From assembly GCA_910587325.1 (NCBI GenBank), contig CAJUKB010000018.1, positions 1 to 28,168 of the forward strand: 28,168 nucleotides of DNA, in the 5' to 3' direction. Numbering within the stretch: position 1 is the stretch's first letter; every line of letters starts with the position of its first letter. The notes below the pieces were generated by a model. That model had not been told where the DNA came from. It saw only the letters and a program-made list of their open reading frames with translations, and ran no database searches. The position numbers and the translations under genes were made by a program. Positions 22,020 to 28,168 of the stretch are shown piece by piece. Origin of the DNA: an uncultured Bacilli bacterium (lineage in GTDB: Bacteria; Bacillota_I; Bacilli_A; RF39; UBA660).

Positions 22020-22859
22020 TTACAACATAAAATTAGGTTTGTAACAATTATCCTTTTTTTGGTAGATAGCGACGATATTTTTTTTGTATTTTAGTATCAA
22101 AAATTCTGCATTTTTTTCTAAATTTATAGAAGACCCATTCTTTACTTTAAAGTATTCGGTGTCATCTAATTCGTAACAAGGGTAGTCAAAGATATCCTCT
22201 ATTTCGAATACTTTATACTTATTCTTTGCAATATCTTGTAAAGAATAAGCGTCATCAATTGTAAACTTTCCTTGTCTAGTCCGTGTTAAACTACTCATTG
22301 TGCCAAGAACGCCTAGTTTTTCACAAATATCCTGAATTAAACTTCGAATATAAGTTCCTTTTGATACAACTGTACGAAACCTAATCTCTTCGTTATTACA
22401 ATCTAATAACTCTATCTCCCTTATATTAATCTCTCTTTTGGGTAATACTACGTCTTCATTCTTTCTTGCATATTCGTAAAGTTTTTTCCCATTTATTTTA
22501 ACGGCTGAATATTTAGGCACCTCTTGCATGCTACATCCTAAAAATGAACTTAATGTGTGGATAACTACTTTTTTATCCACATAAATGTTATCCATACTTT
22601 CTAAAACATTTCCTGTAATATCAAGCGTATCTGTTTTAATACCTAGCTTGATTGTTGCAATATACTCTTTATCATAACCAGTAATTTTATCTACTAATTT
22701 GGTATATTTTCCAATACAAATAACCAAAACACCGGTCGCTAGAGGGTCTAACGTACCGGTATGTCCTATTTTTTTGGTATTCAACTCTTTATTTAAAATG
22801 TTTACTACATCTCGACTTGTATATCCACTTTCTTTGTTAATAACTAGTATCCCATTCAT
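22020..22859 (-). CDS. truB: tRNA pseudouridine-55 synthase
   Basis: TruB converts U55 of the T-loop in all elongator tRNAs to pseudouridine. Conserved blocks are GILVINKESGYTSRDVVNIL, KKIGHTGTLDPLATGVLVIC with catalytic D38, KYTKLVDKITGYDKEYIATI and VPKYSAVKINGKKLYEYARK, then GTYIRSLIQDICEKLG. The 279-residue length is normal, with a short PUA-like end. It starts 10 bases after the alpha-CTD-like gene and belongs to the nusA-infB operon. The usual downstream ribF is not present; an accessory island follows instead. Confidence 0.97.
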   Translation of the reverse strand: MNGILVINKESGYTSRDVVNILNKELNTKKIGHTGTLDPLATGVLVICIGKYTKLVDKITGYDKEYIATIKLGIKTDTLDITGNVLESMDNIYVDKKVVIHTLSSFLGCSMQEVPKYSAVKINGKKLYEYARKNEDVVLPKREINIREIELLDCNNEEIRFRTVVSKGTYIRSLIQDICEKLGVLGTMSSLTRTRQGKFTIDDAYSLQDIAKNKYKVFEIEDIFDYPCYELDDTEYFKVKNGSSINLEKNAEFLILKYKKNIVAIYQKKDNCYKPNFML

Positions 22860-22869
22860 ACAATCTCAC

Positions 22870-23364
22870 TCACTTATTTAAGCTATTTTTTTCTTTTCTT
22901 TTTTCTTGTACATAATTTAATAAAGTTTCAAAAACGTTATCTAACTCTTTTTCTAAATTATATAAACCATCTAAATATGTTTGATAATCTTTTAGAATTG
23001 GGCTATCTTTTCTATGAGTTTTTTCCATTTCCTTCTCAACGTCTATTATTCTTTTTTTTAATTCCCTTTTCTTTTTTAAAATCACATCACAACATTTTAA
23101 AGGTTCTTCTCTTTCACTATCATGATAATCATCAAAATTTACAATGGCTTCACCCTTTAGATGATAGCCTAGTTCATTTAATTTCATTTTAAGTACCGCT
23201 ATGCTAAACAAACTAATACCATCTATTTTTAAAAGTTCTACCACATCGTATTTTAATAAGTCTTCCACTGTATAAATACTATTTGTTACTAAACTTATTA
23301 CGAGACCACCTTTTGCTATTTGATTAATACTAATAGGTTTAGCAGGTGTTCCAAAATCATCCAT
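22870..23364 (-). CDS. Alpha-CTD-like helix-hairpin-helix protein with coiled coil
   Basis: Residues about 8-70 follow the RNA polymerase alpha C-terminal domain pattern: ISINQIAKGGLVISLVTNSI, then YTVEDLLKYDVVELLKIDGI, then SLFSIAVLKMKLNELGYHLK. Canonical alpha-CTD has 'L..S.R..NCL...GI.TV.DL....E.DLL.I...G.KS..EI...L...GL.L'. An acidic linker and a charged coiled coil (about 90-155) follow (KKKRELKKRIIDVEKEMEKT). It is not rpoA, since the N-terminal assembly domain is absent. The ATG at 23364 is preferred for its AGAGG site; an ATG six codons upstream is possible. It lies between rbfA and truB in the nusA-infB operon. A role in transcription or rRNA binding is inference. Confidence 0.65.
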   Translation of the reverse strand: MDDFGTPAKPISINQIAKGGLVISLVTNSIYTVEDLLKYDVVELLKIDGISLFSIAVLKMKLNELGYHLKGEAIVNFDDYHDSEREEPLKCCDVILKKKRELKKRIIDVEKEMEKTHRKDSPILKDYQTYLDGLYNLEKELDNVFETLLNYVQEKRKEKNSLNK

Positions 23365-23409
23365 ATTTACCTCTACATACATTTTTGCAAAACTCCCTTA
23401 AAAAACACT

Positions 23410-23757
23410 TTATTCTTCTCCTTCATGAATTTCTTTTATAATTCTTTCAATATTGCTTGCATACTCAATAGACTCATCATAAACAAATTTTAATTTCGGC
23501 GTATTACGTAAATCCATTTTCTCTGCTAATTCTTTTCGAATAAAAGGAGAAGCCTCTTCCATTTCTCTTTCTAAACCTTGATGTGTCTTACTTGTAATTA
23601 AACTTGTAAAATATACCTTAGCGAAAGACAAGTCATTTGCAACTTCTGCTCCTGTAATCGTAATCTCTTTTAATAAATGGTCCCTAGCCTCTTCTAGCAA
23701 GATTTCACTAATAACACGGGTCATTTCGCTTGCTATACGTTTATGTTTAATCCCCAT
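23410..23757 (-). CDS. rbfA: Ribosome-binding factor A
   Basis: RbfA binds 16S helix 1/44 regions and helps 30S maturation, notably in the cold. The 115-residue protein shows the KH-type fold: HKRIASEMTRVISEILLEEA, LLKEITITGAEVANDLSFAK, VYFTSL, RKELAEKMDLRNTPKLKFVY and DESIEYASNIERII. Its start codon shares one base with the infB stop (TAATG), implying coupled translation. The length is typical. Confidence 0.97.
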   Translation of the reverse strand: MGIKHKRIASEMTRVISEILLEEARDHLLKEITITGAEVANDLSFAKVYFTSLITSKTHQGLEREMEEASPFIRKELAEKMDLRNTPKLKFVYDESIEYASNIERIIKEIHEGEE

Positions 23758-25868
23758 TATCTTTTAACCTCAACCATTTCATAAGATTTAATGATATCGC
23801 CTTCTTTAATATCACTAAAGTTTTCTAACGTAATTCCACATTCAAAACCTTTTTTCACTTCTTTTACAACATCTTTTTCTCTTTGCACAGAAGCAATTTT
23901 TCCTTCGTAAATAACAATACCATCACGAATTAAACGGGCAAGAGAACCATTTTTAATGATACCTTCTGTAACATATGTCCCTGCTATATTTCCCACTTTA
24001 GAGAATTTAAATATCTTACGAATTTCTGCTTCGCCTAAATCACTTTCTTCAAATTCAGGGTCTAGCATACCTTTCATAGCAAGTTCCATTTCTTCTACTA
24101 CTTTATAAATAATGGTATAAAGACGAATATCCACATTATATTCTTTAGCAATTTCTTTGGTAATAGAAGTTGGACTTACATTAAATCCAATAATAATAGC
24201 ATTACTGGCATTGGCAAGAACTACATCGCTTTCCGTAATCGTTCCAATACCACTACGAATTACTTTGACTTTTACAGATTCAATATCTATTTTTTCTAAA
24301 GCATTACGCACGGCTTCTTCGCTTCCACGTACATCGGCTTTTAAAACAACATTAATTTCTTTTTGACCTGCACTAATTTTGCTAAACAAATCATCTAAAG
24401 AAAGTGTTTGTTTATTTAGTTTTGTATCTCTTTCATGGCTTGCACGTTTACTTGCAACACTTTTCGCTTCACTTTCCGTTTCAAATGCCATAAATTTATC
24501 TCCAGCACTTGGATTATCGGATAACCCTGTAATTTCAACAGGAGTAGATGGTCCAGCACTAACAATCGATTCTCCTAAATCATTTTTCATGGTACGAATT
24601 TTACCAAAGCATGTTCCAACAACAACGGGGTCTCCTAAACGAAGGGTTCCATTTTGGATTAAAAGTGAAGCCACTCCACCAATATTTTTATCTATACGAC
24701 TTTCAATCACAGAACCCACAGCATAACGGTTAGGATTAGCTTTGAAGTCATTTACTTCACTAATCGTTTGAATGGTTTCAAGAAGTAAATCAATTCCTTC
24801 TCCTGTATGGGCTGAAATATCAACAAATGGATATTCTCCTCCCCACTCTTCAGGAGTAATACCCGCTTCGCTCATTTCTTGACGAATTCGTTCTTTATTC
24901 GCTTCAGGTTTATCAATTTTGTTAACCGCTACAACTATAGGTACATTTGCTGCTTTGGCGTGATCAATAGCTTCTTTTGTTTGAGGCATTACTCCATCAT
25001 CTGCAGCAACAATAATGATTACGATATCGGTTACACTTGCTCCTCTGGCTCTCATTTCTGTAAAAGCAGCATGTCCTGGGGTGTCAATGAAGGTTATTTT
25101 GCTTCCATTGTGTTCTACTTGGTAAGCTCCAATATGTTGGGTAATTCCACCAAACTCACTTTCCGTTACTTTTGAGTGTCTAATATAATCGAGTAAACTT
25201 GTTTTTCCATGGTCAACATGTCCCATAATGGTAACAACTGGAGGACGACTAACCAAATCACTTTCATTATCAGTAATTTCGTATTCTTCGAAATTCGATA
25301 CATCTTGGCTTTCTTCATTTTTAAGTGTTTTTCCATAATCCATAGCAATTAAAGACGCATTGTCAAAATCTACTTCTTGATTGACACTAACCATTAAACC
25401 AAGTCCCATTAATTTCTTAATGATATCATTGGCATTTACAACAATTGCTTCCGCTAAATCCTTAACTGTCATTCCTTGTTTGTAAAGAACTACATTTTCG
25501 TCTGTACTATTTGTCATTAACTTTTCTTTATGTTTATACATTTCTTTACGTTTGCTCATGTACTCGTCTTTACTACTTTGAATTTGACTTTTCTTCTTTA
25601 ATTTTTGTTTCTTTTCCGTATCATTTATTGCTGCAATATGACTACTTGCCATAATATCTTCGACAACTTCATCAATTGAATCGTTATCCTCTAAAGTTGC
25701 TTCCGTATCAGTACTAATTAAACTAATTGCATTATCTAAAATAATAACGTCATCTTCACTTAGTTCGTCACTTGCATTTTTTACTTCTATGCCAAGTTCT
25801 CCTGCTTTTTTTAACACCTCGGCAACAGATAAATCAACACTACTTGCATATTCTTCTACATTCATCAT
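23757..25868 (-). CDS. infB: Translation initiation factor IF-2
   Basis: IF-2 is the GTPase that brings fMet-tRNA to the 30S subunit and promotes subunit joining. In 703 residues: an IF2_N domain (1-50), a short charged linker, a second IF2_N (about 128-180), then the G domain with G216-HVDHGK-T223, DTPGH (262-266) and NKID (316-319). Beta-barrel and C-terminal fMet-binding domains end at EGDIIKSYEMVEVKR. The N-terminal extension is short compared with Enterobacteria, as usual for Bacilli. The ATG overlaps the rnpM stop (ATGA). Confidence 0.98.
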   Translation of the reverse strand: MMNVEEYASSVDLSVAEVLKKAGELGIEVKNASDELSEDDVIILDNAISLISTDTEATLEDNDSIDEVVEDIMASSHIAAINDTEKKQKLKKKSQIQSSKDEYMSKRKEMYKHKEKLMTNSTDENVVLYKQGMTVKDLAEAIVVNANDIIKKLMGLGLMVSVNQEVDFDNASLIAMDYGKTLKNEESQDVSNFEEYEITDNESDLVSRPPVVTIMGHVDHGKTSLLDYIRHSKVTESEFGGITQHIGAYQVEHNGSKITFIDTPGHAAFTEMRARGASVTDIVIIIVAADDGVMPQTKEAIDHAKAANVPIVVAVNKIDKPEANKERIRQEMSEAGITPEEWGGEYPFVDISAHTGEGIDLLLETIQTISEVNDFKANPNRYAVGSVIESRIDKNIGGVASLLIQNGTLRLGDPVVVGTCFGKIRTMKNDLGESIVSAGPSTPVEITGLSDNPSAGDKFMAFETESEAKSVASKRASHERDTKLNKQTLSLDDLFSKISAGQKEINVVLKADVRGSEEAVRNALEKIDIESVKVKVIRSGIGTITESDVVLANASNAIIIGFNVSPTSITKEIAKEYNVDIRLYTIIYKVVEEMELAMKGMLDPEFEESDLGEAEIRKIFKFSKVGNIAGTYVTEGIIKNGSLARLIRDGIVIYEGKIASVQREKDVVKEVKKGFECGITLENFSDIKEGDIIKSYEMVEVKR

Positions 25869-26143
25869 TTTGCTTCACCTTCCTTTTCTACTAACTGCAT
25901 CAATTCTTCATATAAACTATCTGGTACACTTACTTCTAATGCCTTATCTAATATTTTATTTTTCTTAGCTTTATTTATGACTTCAGCATCTTTTTTTAAG
26001 TAAGCCCCTTTTCCATTTTGTTTCCCTGATAAATCAAGGACAACATCTCCAAGAGGAGTTCTAACAACTCTTAAAAGTTCTCTTTTTTCGAATCTTTCTC
26101 TTGTTACAACACACATTCGTAAAGGTATCTTTTTTTGTTTCAA
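25865..26143 (-). CDS. rnpM: YlxR/RnpM-family RNA-binding protein
   Basis: A 92-residue DUF448 (YlxR) protein, recently linked to RNase P RNA in Bacilli. It shows KKIPLRMCVVTRERFEKREL, LRVVRTPLGDVVLDLSGKQN and GKGAYLKKDAEVINKAKKNK. The second Cys of the ancestral CxxC is Thr, a common change in Bacilli. Translation appears to start at TTG (26143) with GGAG eight bases upstream. It overlaps infB by four bases. The ylxQ (L7Ae-like) gene that often follows rnpM is absent. Confidence 0.93.
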   Translation of the reverse strand: MKQKKIPLRMCVVTRERFEKRELLRVVRTPLGDVVLDLSGKQNGKGAYLKKDAEVINKAKKNKILDKALEVSVPDSLYEELMQLVEKEGEAK

Positions 26144-26231
26144 AAGACCACTCCTTTCAGTATCTAACGATTTATTTTTGTTAAGTTATTGTTTTTAAGT
26201 CCTAAATAAAATCAAGCCACAATAATATTTT

Positions 26232-26626
26232 TTATTTTTCTAAAATTGCGGTTACCTCAATTTCAATTTTTGAACCACTTCTTACAAATCCTCCAACTTC
26301 TACCATTGTAGAAACAGGCATTGCATTTTTAAAATATTCTGCCCTTATAGGAGATACAATATCAAAGTCTTTTATATCTTTTAAATAAATAACGGCTTTT
26401 ACAACATTATCTAAAGTTGCTCCCGCTTGTTTCAAAATCGCATTAATCTCTTCAAATACTAATCTTGTTTGTTCTGCAACATCTTCAGTTGCTACTTCGT
26501 TATTTTCTCCTTTTGGCACTTGTACTCCAGATACAAATATTAAATAAGCATCTCTTAAATCAATTTTTTTGCAGTTGTGTATACACCTTTCATTTCATAA
26601 CCATCTGGCTTTATATTTTCAATCAT
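26232..26626 (-). pseudogene. ridA: RidA-family protein gene, frameshifted in a poly-A run
   Basis: RidA proteins hydrolyse reactive enamine/imine intermediates. The ATG at 26626, with GGGAGAA, opens MIENIKPDGYEMKGVYTTAK and then reads KLI and stop. Adding one A to the seven-A run at 26564-26570 restores KKIDLRDAYLIFVSGVQVPK, then the rest of the RidA fold (EQTRLVFEEINAILKQAGAT, LDNVVKAVIYLKDIKDFD, AEYFKNAMPVSTMVEVGGF, EIEVTAILEK). It may be a true pseudogene, an assembly error or a slippage site. It starts one base after the nusA stop, in the operon place where ylxQ/rnpM usually sit. The substrate-binding Arg region 'PVSTMVEVGGF' is RidA-like but lacks the standard 'R' of PAR. Confidence 0.75.
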
Positions 26627-26627
26627 C

Positions 26628-27746
26628 TTATTCTCCCTTATTTCCCTCTTCATTGATTTGAGATAAAGTTTTTACTTCAATTTTATATTTTGTTAGACGA
26701 CTTGCAAGTTTAACATTGCTTCCTTTTTTACCAATTGCTAAGCTTAAGTTATCATCGTTAACAATCGCAAGAGCTTCTCTTTTTTCTGCATCGGTAATAT
26801 TTACGATTACATCTTTAGCAGGAGATAAAGCGTTTTTAATAAATTCTGTATTGTCTTCGCTATATAAAACTAAATCTACACGTTCTCCATTTAATTCTTT
26901 TAGAATATTTCCTATACGACTTCCACCATTTCCAATACAAGCTCCAATTGGGTCTACTTTTTCATTAGTAGAGTAAACGGCTACTTTACTACGAATACCT
27001 GCTTCTCTTACACATGCATATAGCTCGATAGTTCCATCGGCAAGTTCCGGAATTTCAGTTTCAAATAAGCGTCTTACAAAACCATAATGTCTTCTACTTA
27101 AAAGAATAAGTGGTCCTTTTGTCGTAGCTTCTACTTTAGTAATATAAACCTTAATACTAGAACCCATTGTAACAACTTCATCTGGTATCATTTCGCCTTT
27201 AGGTAAAATACCACGTGTTCTTCCTAAATCAACATAGTAGTTTTTAGCATCTTCCATAGCAAGTAATCCTACCATCATTTCGCCTTCTTTGCCTTCAAAT
27301 TCACTTATGATGCTATCTCTTTCAGCCTCACGAATTTTTTGGTTAATGACTTGTTTTGCCGTAGATGTTGCAACTCTACCAAAATCTTTTGGTGTCACTT
27401 CTTTTTCTATCGTTTCCCCTACATTAATACCAGGAACTAACTCTCTAGCATCTTCAAGTAGTATTTGTGCATCTTCATTGATTTCAGGTGGAATTCTTGT
27501 TACGTTTCCATCTTCATCAACTTCTTCTGTTCCATCATCGTAATCTTCAACTACAACTAAATAAGAAATAACTTTAATTTCTCCTGTTTCTCTATTAATA
27601 TCTACTCGTACATTAGTCTTAGAATCAAAATTCTTTTTGTAGGCAGTAGCTAAAGCAAGTTCCATAGCTTCTATTACCACATCACGACTGATATTTTTTT
27701 CTTCTACAATATGGTCAAGCGCTGTTAAAAATTCTTTTGCATTCAT
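26628..27746 (-). CDS. nusA: Transcription elongation/termination factor NusA
   Basis: NusA binds RNA polymerase and nascent RNA, promoting pausing and intrinsic termination. The 372-residue protein has the Gram-positive layout: NTD (FLTALDHIVEEKNISRDVVI to DGNVTRIPPE), S1 (GKEGEMMVGLLAMEDAKNYY, VDLGRTRGILPKGEMIPDE), then KH1 and KH2 (CIGNGGSRIGNILKELNGER; LAIGKKGSNVKLASRLTKYK). The acidic C-terminal repeats of E. coli NusA are absent, as expected. The start overlaps the rimP stop by one base. Confidence 0.98.
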   Translation of the reverse strand: MNAKEFLTALDHIVEEKNISRDVVIEAMELALATAYKKNFDSKTNVRVDINRETGEIKVISYLVVVEDYDDGTEEVDEDGNVTRIPPEINEDAQILLEDARELVPGINVGETIEKEVTPKDFGRVATSTAKQVINQKIREAERDSIISEFEGKEGEMMVGLLAMEDAKNYYVDLGRTRGILPKGEMIPDEVVTMGSSIKVYITKVEATTKGPLILLSRRHYGFVRRLFETEIPELADGTIELYACVREAGIRSKVAVYSTNEKVDPIGACIGNGGSRIGNILKELNGERVDLVLYSEDNTEFIKNALSPAKDVIVNITDAEKREALAIVNDDNLSLAIGKKGSNVKLASRLTKYKIEVKTLSQINEEGNKGE

Positions 27747-28006
27747 TATTCTTCATTCCCTCTTTCTTTACTTAAAACATCTAAAATGTATTCTTCTTCA
27801 ATTAAATCTAATTTGTCTAGTATCGGATTAATGATATTGGTTGCTCTTACAATCGTATCCAAATCAATTCCTCCTGTTTTGTCTAATACAATTCGTAAAA
27901 AATTATATTTTCCCTCACGTTCAAACGTAATGCTACCAATTACTATTTCTTCACTTTCTAAAGCCACTTTAATATTTTTTTTTATTTTTTCTAATATACT
28001 TTCCAT
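27746..28006 (-). CDS. rimP: RimP N-terminal domain only (ribosome maturation factor)
   Basis: RimP assists 30S assembly around S12/S19. This 86-residue protein (MESILEKIKKNIKVALESEE on) carries the N-terminal alpha/beta domain, with FLRIVLDKTGGIDLDTIVRA and NPILDKLDLIEEEYILDV. Standard RimP has about 150 residues and continues with SSPGLERPL and an SH3-like domain; here it ends LSKERGNEE straight after ILDV and overlaps nusA. The ATG at 28006 has AGAGGTG upstream; an in-frame codon 15 residues earlier lies in the leader hairpin and is not used. The short form may still bind S12 partners, or it is a remnant kept for nusA coupling. Confidence 0.85.
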   Translation of the reverse strand: MESILEKIKKNIKVALESEEIVIGSITFEREGKYNFLRIVLDKTGGIDLDTIVRATNIINPILDKLDLIEEEYILDVLSKERGNEE

Positions 28007-28032
28007 ATTCACCTCTACATTTTCAATAATAA

Positions 28033-28053
28033 AAGTGGGAGTTCTGCCCACTT
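28033..28053 (-). terminator. Leader terminator/attenuator of the rimP-nusA operon
   Basis: AAGTGGG-CAGAACT-CCCACTT on the minus strand is followed by TTATTATT, an interrupted U-tract. It lies between the putative promoter and the rimP start. An imperfect U-tract is what NusA-dependent terminators typically have, so NusA may control its own operon here. Confidence 0.65.
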
Positions 28054-28068
28054 AAATCTGTTACTAGT

Positions 28069-28097
28069 ATTCTAACATAGGTTAAAAGAAAAGGGAA
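28069..28097 (-). promoter_or_regulatory. Putative promoter of the rimP-nusA operon
   Basis: TAGAAT (28069-28074) is preceded by an extended TG. The -35 is a poor TTCCCT (28092-28097) with a 17-base spacer. It would start transcripts near 28062, just before the leader hairpin. Beyond it, 28098-28168 holds no gene. Confidence 0.4.
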
Positions 28098-28168
28098 GTA
28101 TTAATTTTTATGCCCTAAAATAAAGTTGAAAGTTCCCGCTTTTTAGAAAATGGGAAGTAAGTCTAAAA

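Noticed and set aside
24157..25348. Open frames overlapping infB, including a 115-residue plus-strand one
   Set aside because: They are shadows of IF-2 codons; the infB product is unmistakable.
25865..26143. Loss of the second Cys in the YlxR CxxC as an unusual change
   Set aside because: Many YlxR proteins of Bacilli lack one or both Cys, so it is not noteworthy.
28133..28156. TTCCC/GGGAA hairpin at the right edge
   Set aside because: The stem is short and the flanking T-run is poor; it might end a gene beyond the window but cannot be judged from here.

Overview
This is an AT-rich, standard-code chromosomal segment of a Bacillota bacterium. The best guess is an uncultured gut lineage of class Bacilli near Erysipelotrichales or the RF39-type groups. 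The evidence is strong AGGAGG-type ribosome sites, the rimP-nusA-rnpM-infB-rbfA-truB and rpsO-pnp gene orders, an LCP protein, Gram-positive wall enzymes and TasA-type matrix proteins. TGA acts as a stop (LCP gene, rnpM) and Trp is TGG, so this is not a code-4 mollicute. Lineage is inferred from gene content only; no 16S gene is present.

Layout. 1-5.6 kb (minus strand): a small secreted peptide, an unknown protein, a membrane-anchored GH25 muramidase, a Nudix hydrolase, a Fic remnant, an XRE-membrane regulator with a DUF4097 partner, and a glycosyltransferase fused to a GtrA-like membrane domain. 5.6-6.8 kb: decayed DNA with a 21-bp perfect inverted repeat, two broken reading frames and a hairpin-rich block of unknown nature. 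6.8-8.8 kb: a large TasA-like surface protein overlapped by a small XRE regulator, divergent from a 50-residue ribbon-helix-helix (RHH) protein. The two divergent promoters share one -35 box and carry inverted half-sites. 9-10.1 kb: a SpoIIAA-like STAS protein followed directly by a SigF-like sigma factor, with no anti-sigma gene between them. 10.2-15.2 kb: an unknown membrane protein, an LCP ligase with an extra extracytoplasmic domain, a DacF-type D,D-carboxypeptidase, and a divergent VanY-type carboxypeptidase.

15.2-28.2 kb is the conserved translation/transcription block, read on the minus strand: rimP (lacking its C-terminal domain), nusA, a frameshifted ridA, rnpM (ylxR), infB, rbfA, an RNA polymerase alpha-CTD-like protein with a coiled coil, truB, then later rpsO and pnp. 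Between truB and rpsO, where ribF is often found, sits an accessory island: a TasA-like matrix protein with its own signal peptidase I, a dead IS200/IS605 tnpB with a still recognisable right end/omega-RNA, an Asn/Ser-rich secreted protein, a PH-domain protein and an unknown protein.

The window combines housekeeping gene expression with envelope work (peptidoglycan trimming, wall-polymer attachment, surface fibres). The points most worth a second look are the STAS-sigma pair without its kinase, the alpha-CTD-like gene inside the nusA-infB operon, the operator-rich divergent promoter at the surface-protein locus, and the terminator-like hairpin in the rimP-nusA leader.
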